The notes: a model not told the origin generated them from the letters alone. A stretch of 16,745 nucleotides of DNA from CAZFAP01 sp964516325 (GCA_964516325.1 CAZFAP010000110.1:1-16745), one strand, 5' to 3'. Counted from the stretch's first letter, positions 6,689-13,217 are shown. Program-made: numbers and translations.

Positions 6689-7522
6689 TCATTGACTTTG
6701 CCCGGCGTTCGCATGCACCTGAGCGAGTTCGCGGGCATCCTCCTGCCTGCATCTCGCCAACCCTGTTACCGCCAGCGCCAGAAACAGCATCAAGGACATC
6801 CCATAACTCGCATAGGTCAAAAACGAATCGCCGTGCCAGCCTCTCGCAAAAGCCGATAGCACGAACGGCGTCGCCGCGTAGCAGCCGACATTGAAGTAGT
6901 ATGCAAAAGGATACGCGTCAGTCCTCTTCTTATCAGCGAAAAGCAAAACCCCGCCCACGAGAGCCACAAGAATGACCTTGCCGACGAGCTGTGCCACGTA
7001 CTCGTTGAGCGTCCGCGAGAAGACAGCCCGCGGTCTTTGCCGGTCCAACTGCTGAGCGAAAAAATCCTTTGCGGCGACCCTGCCATCGGTTTTCGGTATC
7101 GCCTCTCTTCTCTCCGCGCCCTTAATATCCCGGGTCACCATCTCCGTTTTGGTGATTAGCATGCCGGCAGTGTACTTCTCATCAAGCCGCGTTGATTTCC
7201 CCGACGTATCCACGACCACGGCAAACACCTTGTCGCCCTCTTTTTCCTCGTGGATGTGCGGCTTGTCAGGCGGGTAATCGGCGTTGCCGTCGGCGAAATT
7301 GAAATCCGGGAGGACTTTCTCGTAGAACTCGGACGCCGTTTCCTCGTACTCGTCGAACTGAACGCTCGCCATCCGGTAGCCCATGAACCCATAGACGACC
7401 AGGCACAGCAGCGCCAGATACAGGAAGCTCCGCCATCCGCCCTGCCGCAGCACGGACGGATAAAAGCTCGGTGTGAAGGATAGAATTATGCCGCGAACCA
7501 AAGGCGCTCTGTTCTTATCCAT
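6689..7522 (-). CDS. DUF1189-like integral membrane protein
   Basis: A 277-aa protein with ATG at 7522-7520 and GGAG 8 nt upstream. The N-terminus SFTPSFYPSVLRQGGWRSFL leads into TM1 (about 32-48, LYLALLCLVVYGFMG). A large polar, probably extracytoplasmic, domain follows (about 52-175). The C-terminal half has three more membrane segments (VGKVILVALVGGVLLFA; YYFNVGCYAATPFVLSAFA; YGMSLMLFLALAVTGLA). This topology and the N-terminal motif resemble DUF1189, a family of unknown function. It separates def from fmt, with intergenic repeats on both sides. The family call rests on memory of the pattern, not on a search. Confidence 0.6.
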   Translation of the reverse strand: MDKNRAPLVRGIILSFTPSFYPSVLRQGGWRSFLYLALLCLVVYGFMGYRMASVQFDEYEETASEFYEKVLPDFNFADGNADYPPDKPHIHEEKEGDKVFAVVVDTSGKSTRLDEKYTAGMLITKTEMVTRDIKGAERREAIPKTDGRVAAKDFFAQQLDRQRPRAVFSRTLNEYVAQLVGKVILVALVGGVLLFADKKRTDAYPFAYYFNVGCYAATPFVLSAFARGWHGDSFLTYASYGMSLMLFLALAVTGLARCRQEDARELAQVHANAGQSQ

Positions 7523-7549
7523 CCTGATTTCTCCGACGCCGAGATTGGA

Positions 7550-7634
7550 ACCGCAGAGAACGCGGAGAACGCTGAGAAAAAGAGCACGGGGTCCTGGACG
7601 ATTCTCGGCGCCCTCTGCGCGCTCTGTGGTGAAT
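7550..7634. repeat. Paired family A repeats forming a long inverted repeat
   Basis: Left arm ACCGCAGAGAACGCGGAGAA (from 7550) continues to GCTGAGAA. Right arm TTCTCGGCGCCCTCTGCGCG then CTCTGTGGT (to about 7630) is its near reverse complement. About 23 nt of unrelated sequence lie between. This is the only place in the window where two family A units face each other, making a MITE-like 85-bp element between def and the DUF1189-like gene. Confidence 0.65.
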
Positions 7635-7656
7635 ATTCGCGGGGAGATGACCTTTT

Positions 7657-8160
7657 CTATTTCTTGTTGGCTTTTGCCAGGCTTCGCAGCTTGAGAGAAA
7701 TCGCGCTTCTGCCGAGAAAGCCCAGTCGGTCCACAAAGAGAATTCCGTCGAGGTGGTCAATCTCATGCTGGATGATTCTGGCAAGAAGCCCGGAGTGCTT
7801 TTTCTTGACCGTTTCCCCCTCCGGTGTCATTGCCTCGACGACGACCTCCGCCGCCCGCTTCACGTTCGCACAAATTCCGGGGACGCTCAGGCAGCCTTCC
7901 TCGAATTCCGACGACCCCGCCGACTCGAGGACCTGCGGGTTGATCAGCGCAACCAATCCAGTCTTCTCTTGCGGGACCTCCGCGATGATGACTCTTCGGG
8001 AATCCCCCACCTGCGGCGCCGCCAATCCGACTCCGCCCGCCTGGCGCATCGTCTCCGCCATGTTGCAGACGAGCTCTCGAACACCCTCATCTATTTTTTC
8101 GACTGGCGAAGCCTTCTGCCTCAGCACTTCTTCGCCATACAGATAAACCTTCATCACCAT
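7657..8160 (-). CDS. def: Peptide deformylase
   Basis: Removes the N-formyl group from nascent proteins; a cytosolic metalloenzyme acting after Fmt in the formyl-methionine cycle. At 167 aa it has all three family motifs: GGVGLAAPQVG (42-52), EEGCLSVPG (87-95, metal-binding Cys90) and QHEIDHLDG (131-139, metal-binding His132/His136 and catalytic Glu133). The start is ATG 8160 or two codons later (MVMKVYLYG); AGAAGG and AAAGG precede both. It lies in the minus block, with fmt two genes downstream. Confidence 0.95.
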   Translation of the reverse strand: MVMKVYLYGEEVLRQKASPVEKIDEGVRELVCNMAETMRQAGGVGLAAPQVGDSRRVIIAEVPQEKTGLVALINPQVLESAGSSEFEEGCLSVPGICANVKRAAEVVVEAMTPEGETVKKKHSGLLARIIQHEIDHLDGILFVDRLGFLGRSAISLKLRSLAKANKK

Positions 8161-8201
8161 CTGCCTTTACCTTCTGCGAGCACCCACAGACTGCAATCTA
8201 C

Positions 8202-8229
8202 ATAATAGCAGATTACCAACCCCGGACAA
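8202..8229 (-). promoter_or_regulatory. Candidate sigma70-type promoter for def
   Basis: On the minus strand TTGTCC (8229-8224) and TATTAT (8207-8202) are separated by 16 nt, about 40 nt before the def start. The matches to consensus are 4/6 and 5/6. This would give def its own promoter downstream of the glycosyltransferase. Confidence 0.4.
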
Positions 8230-8240
8230 ACGGGAGCCCC

Positions 8241-8274
8241 GTTCTCCGCGTCCTCTGTGTTCTCGGCGGTTTGA
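8241..8274 (-). repeat. Family A repeat copy
   Basis: GTTCTCCGCGTCCTCTGTGT then TCTCGGCGGTTTGA; the minus strand reads ACCGCCGAGAACACAGAGGA, close to the family consensus. It lies between the glycosyltransferase stop and the def promoter region. Confidence 0.55.
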
Positions 8275-8304
8275 CTCACCCGTCTCTGGCTCCGGCTTCT
8301 TGCA

Positions 8305-9471
8305 TCAGCCCGATGGTCGCCTTTTGCTCAACCAAGGTGCAAGACATTCATGCCACCGCTGGCTGACAAGGTCGTGTCGGAAATCTGGGAGCCGGCGGTT
8401 CTGGCGTCGGATGATCTCTTCGCGGAAATCTCTTCGCGTCACAATTTCATGAATCATCTCCGCGATGGGCTCGGGCTGCTTCTCATTGACAACAATCGAA
8501 GCCCCGCCGAGGGTTTCCGGCACGGCGCTCGAATGATACGCGATTATCGGAACCTGAAAATGCATCGCCTCGAGTAACGGAATGCAGAATCCTTCGTGCT
8601 CGCTCATGCACAGGAACACGTCCGCCAGCCTGTAATACGCCAGAAGCTCCCGGAACTCGACGTGCCCGGTGAAGACCACGTCCCTCACGTCCAGTTCCGC
8701 GACAAGTCCTCTCAGGTAGGAGTAATACCGTCCCGTCCCCGCATAGGAGCCGACCAGAAAAAGCCGCGACCTCGGATTCACGGTCTTCTGATAGAAGTAG
8801 AAGACCCTGATTAGGTTCTCGAACTTCTTGTTCGGAACAACTCGCCCCGCGAACATGATGTTGACGAAGCTGTCGGGATATTTTCGAAGAATCTCCGCGT
8901 CCGGCTCCTCGCCGAGCGATTTGAAGTCTATCAACGGCGGGATGACCTCCACGTTCCGGTAGCCCGCCGCCTCCAGACCCGATTTGTTGAACTCCGAATC
9001 TGCGAGAGCGAGGTCGGCACTCTCGCTGAGCAATTCCAACCTTCTGTATCCTTCTTCCAATCGTGTGGCGGCATCGGGGGCCACCGCGGCGTAGTAATTC
9101 GGCGGCGTGATGTTGTGATAGAGGATCACCTTTCGGCACTTCAGATTTTGGAAAAACTCGACAAGCTCCCCGCCGATGGAGAAGTGGAAGAGCATGATGT
9201 CCCGGGGTTCGGTCGAACTCCTCGCGTCGCGAATCCCCGAACGTCGTGCCTGCGAACCGCCACCGGCGGGAGCCGAGTCCGGAGCTCGGCACCGCCAAAG
9301 GTACTCTCGATAGTCCGCGCAAAGACCCCTCATTCGCGGGCTGGTGAACTGCGGCATCGCGTAAATTTCCGAAGGATAGCCCCAGCTTCGGAACAACTTC
9401 TGAAGCTCGATGGCGATGCCGCTGATGGCATCTCCCTTCGAGAATCCCGCTGTCAACTGGTCAATTCGCAT
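8305..9471 (-). CDS. GT4-family (GT-B fold) glycosyltransferase
   Basis: A 388-aa retaining glycosyltransferase, probably acting on a cell-surface polysaccharide or glycolipid. The N-terminus MRIDQLTAGFSKGDAISGIA is the usual acceptor-domain start. LFHFSIGGELVEFF and KVILYHNITPPNYY follow. The donor domain has FAGRVVPNKKFENLI (207-221), VVFTGHVEFRELLAYY and SEHEGFCIPLLEAM (290-303), which holds the E-x7-E pair (E293/E301). The start at 9471 is preferred because longer starts add unrelated residues encoded by a family C repeat region; its ribosome-binding site is poor. Residues about 58-90 (Arg/Ala/Pro/Gly-rich) look like an in-frame insert of a palindromic element where relatives have only a few residues. 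The acceptor sugar is unknown. Confidence 0.88.
   Translation of the reverse strand: MRIDQLTAGFSKGDAISGIAIELQKLFRSWGYPSEIYAMPQFTSPRMRGLCADYREYLWRCRAPDSAPAGGGSQARRSGIRDARSSTEPRDIMLFHFSIGGELVEFFQNLKCRKVILYHNITPPNYYAAVAPDAATRLEEGYRRLELLSESADLALADSEFNKSGLEAAGYRNVEVIPPLIDFKSLGEEPDAEILRKYPDSFVNIMFAGRVVPNKKFENLIRVFYFYQKTVNPRSRLFLVGSYAGTGRYYSYLRGLVAELDVRDVVFTGHVEFRELLAYYRLADVFLCMSEHEGFCIPLLEAMHFQVPIIAYHSSAVPETLGGASIVVNEKQPEPIAEMIHEIVTRRDFREEIIRRQNRRLPDFRHDLVSQRWHECLAPWLSKRRPSG
9265..9296. repeat. Palindromic element inside the glycosyltransferase gene
   Basis: GGCGG (9265-9269), then GCCGAG (9272-9277), a 7-nt centre TCCGGAG, CTCGGC (9285-9290) and CCGCC (9292-9296) form a strong hairpin. It lies within the stretch encoding the apparently extra residues 58-90. 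No other copy occurs in this window, so its repetitive nature is inferred. Confidence 0.5.
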
Positions 9472-9686
9472 TTTGTTGAGGGTTGGTGGCTTCCGATAGA
9501 GGTTCTTGTTTCCACGCCGTGCGGACCAATCCATGCTACATTCCGTTCCCCCGTGCGTCAACTCTCTCGTTGCCCCGGGCGCGGCTGAAGTTCAGGGGAG
9601 GAATCTCGGTCGTACAACGCCGGCACTCCGCGCTCCCCTTGGGTGGCATCCGGCCTTTGGCGAGACCCGTGAATGGTCCCCCTGCC

Positions 9687-9772
9687 ATGAGCAAGATGCC
9701 CATGCTACTCTGTGGCAAACGCATCTCGCGCGTGGACATTGATGAGTAGGACGCCCATGCTACATTTTCTGG
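9687..9772 (+). repeat. Family C repeat pair (CCCATGCTAC)
   Basis: ATGAGCAAGATGCCCATGCT then ACTCTG (9687-9712), and ATGAGTAGGACGCCCATGCT then ACATTT (9742-9767), are direct repeats differing at a few positions. A shorter related piece TCCATGCTACATTC lies at 9531-9544. Confidence 0.55.
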
Positions 9773-9776
9773 ACGA

Positions 9777-9831
9777 GATTACAGGATGACCCGGATGATC
9801 ATCCCGTCAATCCCGTTATCCTGTCGGAATC
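9777..9831. repeat. Family B inverted repeat with perfect 12-bp centre
   Basis: GATTACAGGATGACCCGGAT on the left and ATCCCGTTATCCTGTC on the right flank the perfect palindrome GGATGATCATCC (9793-9804). It has the same organisation as the copy at 6552-6610. Confidence 0.6.
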
Positions 9832-9942
9832 TTAGGGCTTCTTTTTCGAGCGCCGAAACACACCTGCCCACCCTCAGAGCCGTAAGGTTGCCAGCAGGGG
9901 GGGCCTGTGGTATCCTTCTTTTCGCCGGAGGTCCGATGAGCC

Positions 9943-10878
9943 ATGAGCCGCGAGGGAAAGCCGATGGAGAAGATTAGAGAGGAAGTGGCTGCCAGCGGTT
10001 TGCTGGAAGTCCCTGTTGTCCGAAGACCGGGGCTGTGGCGGGAGATTCGCCGGTCGAAGATGGCGGTGGCGGGGCTGATTGTCACGGTCCTATTGATTTT
10101 CGTGGCGCTCTCGGCGCCGGTGATTTCCCCCGGCGACCCCAAGAAGACAAATCTCGACGCCATCACGTTACCTCCGTCGAGAGAGAACATTCTGGGCACC
10201 GACGACCTCGGACGCGACATCGCCAGCCGCATCATCTACGGCTCGCGGATTTCGCTCAGCGTGGGGATTGTCGCGGAGGCAATCAGCCTGGCGATAGGCA
10301 TAACTATCGGCGCCCTTGCTGGATATTACGGCCGCTGGCTGGACAACCTGCTGATGCGGTTCACCGACATCATCTTCGCCTTTCCGACAGCTCTTTTTGC
10401 CATCGCGGTGAGCGCGGTTTTCGAGAGAAGGAGCATCGTGACGCTTTTTCTGATTCTGGGGCTGATTGGCTGGGCAGGAGTCGCAAGGCTCGTCAGAGGA
10501 ACCGTTCTCTCGGTCAAGGAGCGGGAGTTCGCGGAGGCGGCGAAAGCCCTCGGGGCGAGGGACGCCAGAATCATCCTCCGGCATATTCTGCCCAATTCTC
10601 TGGCGCCGGTCATCATCGCTGGCTCGATAGGGATTGCGGGCAACGTCCTGACGGAGGCGTGGCTGAGCTTTCTCGGTCTCGGATTGGAGGCGTCCGTGCC
10701 GAGCTGGGGAAACATGATTCGGGACGGCCAGCAATTCATCACAACAAAGCCGTGGATATGTTTCTTTCCCGGTCTTGCAATCATCATCACCGTCCTCGGC
10801 TTCAACCTCTTAGGCGACGGACTGCGCGACATCCTCGACCCGCGCCTCCGCGGCCGGCAAAGCGCCGCCCGCGCGTGA
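9943..10878 (+). CDS. Dpp/Opp-type ABC transporter permease (DppC family)
   Basis: A 311-aa membrane subunit of a peptide/nickel/sugar-type importer. The N-terminus carries WREIRRSKMAVAGLIVTVLL (first TM, OppC_N type). ENILGTDDLGRDIASRIIYG is the hallmark preceding the permease core. The cytoplasmic EAA loop is EAAKALGARDARIILRHILP. LTEAWLSFLGLGLEASVPSW and the C-terminal GDGLRDILDPRLRG complete the family pattern. The start may be ATG 9943 (GGAGG 11 nt upstream) or ATG 9964 (GAGGG about 7 nt upstream). The matching binding protein and DppB-type permease lie 2.9 kb downstream beyond the TA genes. Whether they form one transporter is inferred from family and orientation. Confidence 0.92.
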   Translation: MSREGKPMEKIREEVAASGLLEVPVVRRPGLWREIRRSKMAVAGLIVTVLLIFVALSAPVISPGDPKKTNLDAITLPPSRENILGTDDLGRDIASRIIYGSRISLSVGIVAEAISLAIGITIGALAGYYGRWLDNLLMRFTDIIFAFPTALFAIAVSAVFERRSIVTLFLILGLIGWAGVARLVRGTVLSVKEREFAEAAKALGARDARIILRHILPNSLAPVIIAGSIGIAGNVLTEAWLSFLGLGLEASVPSWGNMIRDGQQFITTKPWICFFPGLAIIITVLGFNLLGDGLRDILDPRLRGRQSAARA

Positions 10879-10926
10879 GCCCCGGCACCGAGGTAATCAA
10901 AACTGAGCAGAAGGAGGTTATAACTT

Positions 10927-11139
10927 ATGCAATACAGGATTTTGATTGAGCAAGATGAGGGTGGTGTCTATGTTGTCGAATGCCCCTCTCTGCCCGGATG
11001 CATTTCGCAGGGGAAGACAAGAAATGAAGCTCTCGCGAACATCCAGGATGCAATCAAAGGCTATTTGGAAAGCCTGAAGAAGCATAACGAGCCAATTCCC
11101 CCTTCCATCGAGGAAGAGATTGTTGAGGTGTCAATTTGA
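10927..11139 (+). CDS. hicB: HicB-family antitoxin (copy 1)
   Basis: A 70-aa short-form HicB. The family core is MQYRILIEQDEGGVYVVECP, then SLPGCISQGKTRNEALANIQ and DAIKGYLESL. It has the partial RNase-H-like fold but no C-terminal DNA-binding domain. It should neutralise HicA. A strong AAGGAGG (10911-10917) precedes ATG 10927. Its stop overlaps the HicA TTG start (TTGA). It is about 80% identical in protein to the second copy at 12004 and shares upstream sequence with it. Confidence 0.92.
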   Translation: MQYRILIEQDEGGVYVVECPSLPGCISQGKTRNEALANIQDAIKGYLESLKKHNEPIPPSIEEEIVEVSI

Positions 11140-11360
11140 GTAAGCTCCCGGTTCTGTCAGGAAAGGAGCTTTGCAGGGTCTTGAAGAAGCTCGGCTATTC
11201 TCTTGACCACCAAACTGGCAGCCACCTCATTCTCCGGAACGAAAATCCTCCTCATCGCCGGCTAACGGTGCCAAACCATAGAGAGGTTGCGAAGGGCACC
11301 TTAAGGGCCATCATACGGCAAGCGGGGTTGACTCCCGCTGAATTTCAGGAGTTAATGTGA
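11136..11360 (+). CDS. hicA: HicA-family mRNA interferase toxin (copy 1)
   Basis: A 74-aa dsRBD-like toxin that cleaves mRNA. MSKLPVLSGKELCRVLKKLG is followed by the catalytic-His segment QTGSHLILRNE (His30) and HREVAKGTLRAIIRQAGLTP, the usual C-terminal half. It starts with TTG at 11136 inside the hicB stop (4-nt overlap), so toxin translation is probably coupled to the antitoxin. The antitoxin-first order is common in HicBA loci. All expected segments are present, so it looks functional. Confidence 0.92.
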   Translation: MSKLPVLSGKELCRVLKKLGYSLDHQTGSHLILRNENPPHRRLTVPNHREVAKGTLRAIIRQAGLTPAEFQELM

Positions 11361-11411
11361 CCGTTCAACGTCAACGTGAAGCAGTCGGGGGTTTCGGTCT
11401 AGGGTAGCGAC

Positions 11412-11936
11412 ATGTTACCTCGGCATTCGCTTGTTCCCACAGAGAGGATTGAGAAATCCGTTCTCCTGATCCGTGGGCAAAAGGTCATGCTCGATGCAGA
11501 CCTGGCGCGGCTGTACGGCGTCAAGACGCGCGCCCTGGTCCAAGCAGTGAAACGCAACACAGAACGTTCCCCCGGGGATTTCATGTTTCAGCTCACCGAC
11601 CATGAGTTTGAGATCTTGAGATCACAATCCGTGATCTCAAGTCACTGGGGTGGGCGGCGCTATCCGCCGTACGCCTTTACGGAGCAGGGGGTGGCAATGC
11701 TGTCGAGCGTGCTGAGGAGCAAGCGCGCGGTACTGGTCAACATTGAAATCATGCGAGCCTTCGTCCGTCTGCGCTCGATGCTGGCCTCTCATGCCGAGCT
11801 GGCTGCTAAGGTTGCAGCTCTGGAGAAGAAATACGACGAACGATTCAAAGTGGTTTTCGACGCGATTCGGCAGCTCATGGAGCCCCCTCAACCGAGGCGG
11901 AAGCGAATTGGATTTCACGTCGAGGGCGATGGATGA
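11412..11936 (+). CDS. ORF6N-domain protein
   Basis: A 174-aa protein. Residues about 12-100 form an ORF6N domain: IRGQKVMLDADLARLYGVKT, then RNTERSPGDFMFQLTDHEFE and GRRYPPYAFTEQGVAMLSSV. ORF6N domains are DNA-binding modules of phage and mobile-element regulators; many chromosomal copies have no known role. The C-terminal third (HAELAAKVAALEKKYDERFK) looks like a coiled coil, suggesting oligomers. It sits between the two hicB copies, 51 nt after hicA, with only a weak ribosome-binding site. An 11-bp perfect hairpin lies inside the gene at 11615-11641. Confidence 0.85.
   Translation: MLPRHSLVPTERIEKSVLLIRGQKVMLDADLARLYGVKTRALVQAVKRNTERSPGDFMFQLTDHEFEILRSQSVISSHWGGRRYPPYAFTEQGVAMLSSVLRSKRAVLVNIEIMRAFVRLRSMLASHAELAAKVAALEKKYDERFKVVFDAIRQLMEPPQPRRKRIGFHVEGDG
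11615..11641. repeat. Perfect 11-bp inverted repeat inside the ORF6N gene
   Basis: CTTGAGATCAC (11615-11625) and GTGATCTCAAG (11631-11641) flank a 5-nt loop AATCC. It falls in the part coding ILRSQSVISS. No T-tract follows, so it is not a typical terminator. It could be a protein-binding site or an mRNA hairpin, or chance. Confidence 0.55.
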
Positions 11937-12003
11937 CGCTCCATTCCCGCCGCCGGAGAGCGTGCCCACGACGATTGAGACTGAAGAGAAAGGGTTACGA
12001 CCG

Positions 12004-12216
12004 GTGCGATACAGGATTCTGATCGAGCAGGACGAGGACGGCGTCTTTGTTGCGGAATGCCCTTCTCTGCCGGGGCGCATTTCGCAGGGGAAAACCCGAA
12101 GGGAATTTCTTGCGAACATCCAGGACGCAATCAAGGGGCATTTGAAAAGCCTGGAGAAAGATAACGAACCAAAACCGCCTTCCGTTGAGGAAGAGATTGT
12201 CGAGGTGTCCATTTGA
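12004..12216 (+). CDS. hicB: HicB-family antitoxin (copy 2)
   Basis: A 70-aa HicB paralogue: RYRILIEQDEDGVFVAECPS, then LPGRISQGKTRREFLANIQD. It differs from copy 1 at 13 of residues 2-70. The proposed GTG 12004 aligns with copy 1's ATG, and the upstream bases also align (ACTGAAGAGAAAGGGTTACG against ACTGAGCAGAAGGAGGTTAT), though the ribosome-binding site is degraded. A longer start at ATG 11929, overlapping the ORF6N stop, would add 25 residues with no counterpart in copy 1. Its toxin partner is broken, so it may be an orphan antitoxin that could still buffer the copy 1 HicA. Confidence 0.85.
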   Translation: MRYRILIEQDEDGVFVAECPSLPGRISQGKTRREFLANIQDAIKGHLKSLEKDNEPKPPSVEEEIVEVSI

Positions 12217-12332
12217 GCAAGCTGCCCATCTTGTCAGGAGAGGAGCCTTGCGCGATTCTTGGAGATATTGGGTGTGTCGCCGCAGCGAAAGCACCTGGGG
12301 GCCTACCATCAAAAACGGCTATGGCAGGATAG
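12213..12332 (+). pseudogene. Frameshifted, truncated hicA remnant (copy 2)
   Basis: TTG 12213 overlaps the hicB copy 2 stop exactly as in copy 1. The frame begins SKLPILSGEEPCAIL, matching HicA (SKLPVLSGKELCRVL), then loses similarity and ends at TAG 12330-12332. Removing one G near 12262 restores LEILGVSPQRK, which resembles the next HicA residues, so a +1 insertion is likely. The catalytic GSH segment and the C-terminal half are absent even after correction. Confidence 0.75.
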
Positions 12333-12351
12333 ACTGTGTGAGGAGACTCAC

Positions 12352-12768
12352 ATGAGGGAATACAAGTTTGACCCTTCCGTTCCGAGAAGAATGTACCCGT
12401 CGAATGTAATCCCGCTGAGAAACCGCTGCCCGGAATGCGGGGCGAAACTGGAAAAGGAGTACCATTGTTACGCGGTGGCCGCAGGAGGAGGTGCCGGTGA
12501 ACAGTTGCTCCTCGTTGGCAACGACCTGGGCTCCTTTTGTCCGAAATGCGACGTCGTGGTTTTGGACACAGAAGGATTTGCAGGCGAATTATCGCTGGGT
12601 GTCTCTCCCGAAATCAGGGCTTCCAAGTTCGTGGTGTTGGGAATTGTAGATACGGATGCGGTCCCTGAAGAGAAGAAGGACATCCCATTAGGAACCGATG
12701 ACAACCCGGTCCCCCTCGTGAAGTTCACGAACCTTTACCGGAAGGAACATCTCGCGCAGGGCACTTGA
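12352..12768 (+). CDS. Zinc-ribbon-like hypothetical protein
   Basis: A 138-aa protein starting at ATG 12352 with AGGAG (12341-12345) 6 nt upstream. RNRCPECGAKLEKEYHCYAV carries C26-x2-C29, and GSFCPKCDVVVLD carries C63-x2-C66, a split two-knuckle zinc ribbon. Between them is a Gly-rich LLLVGNDLG segment. The C-terminal half (SKFVVLGIVDTDAVPEEKKD, then FTNLYRKEH) is acidic and shows no recognised domain. It has no signal peptide or membrane segment. The open frame can be extended upstream to TTG 12259, but that part is the hicA remnant in another phase. The family is unknown to me. Confidence 0.8.
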   Translation: MREYKFDPSVPRRMYPSNVIPLRNRCPECGAKLEKEYHCYAVAAGGGAGEQLLLVGNDLGSFCPKCDVVVLDTEGFAGELSLGVSPEIRASKFVVLGIVDTDAVPEEKKDIPLGTDDNPVPLVKFTNLYRKEHLAQGT

Positions 12769-12848
12769 GCTAATAAGCAGGGATCGGCGGCAAGCGACAA
12801 AACGCGATCTGGCAAGGTGACCACAATGCGTCCGGAAGGGAGATTGCG

Positions 12849-13217
12849 ATGGGACTGACTGTTTTGGAAATTGAGGTCGGGAATCCCGCGAAGCCGGAAG
12901 TCACGGAAAAGGTCGAGTTTCTCATTGACTCGGGGGCGATTCACTCTGTCGTTCCGAGTCCGATGCTTGAGCGACTGGGCATCAAGCCGATCGGTGGGCA
13001 GGAATTCCGGTTGGCGGACGGGATGAAGGTTGTCCGCAAGAACGGAGCAGCTTTTTTCCGGTACGGTGAGCGAACGGGCGGTGCGGATGTCATCTTCGGC
13101 GAAGAAGGTGACAGCGTTCTTCTGGGGGCGTTCACTCTCGAAGCTCTCGGACTGGCGCTCGACCCGCTGCGGAGGGAGCTGAGGGCGCTGCCGATGGTTC
13201 TCGGGTCTGCGCCGTGA
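12849..13217 (+). CDS. Clan AA (retropepsin-like) aspartic protease
   Basis: A 122-aa single-domain protein. FLIDSGAIHSVVPSPMLERL (24-43) holds the catalytic D27-S-G motif (DSG in place of the commoner DTG). ADVIFGEEGDSVLLGAFTLE and ALGLALDPLRR give the second conserved half of the bacterial retropepsin-like family. Such proteins would act as homodimers; their substrates are unknown. GGAAGGGAG precedes ATG 12849. It is compact and looks intact. It lies among TA genes, in the same orientation as its neighbours. Confidence 0.85.
   Translation: MGLTVLEIEVGNPAKPEVTEKVEFLIDSGAIHSVVPSPMLERLGIKPIGGQEFRLADGMKVVRKNGAAFFRYGERTGGADVIFGEEGDSVLLGAFTLEALGLALDPLRRELRALPMVLGSAP

Larger units (their letters stand above)
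9472..9942. other. Divergent intergenic region with several repeats
   Basis: 471 bp between the glycosyltransferase (minus) and the DppC-type permease (plus). It contains three CCATGCTAC units (9531, 9694, 9753) and one family B inverted repeat. Both divergent promoters should lie here, but no convincing -35/-10 pair is visible. Open frames in it are not protein-like. Confidence 0.5.

Noticed and set aside
6552..9831. CRISPR array from the recurring short repeats
   Set aside because: Repeats are dispersed, in both orientations, imperfect and not regularly spaced; no cas genes are present.
11929..12003. Longer HicB copy 2 starting at ATG 11929
   Set aside because: The extra 25 residues have no match in copy 1, whose start and leader align with GTG 12004.
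12259..12351. Longer start for the zinc-ribbon protein
   Set aside because: The added residues are the frame-corrected tail of the hicA remnant; a good ribosome-binding site supports ATG 12352.
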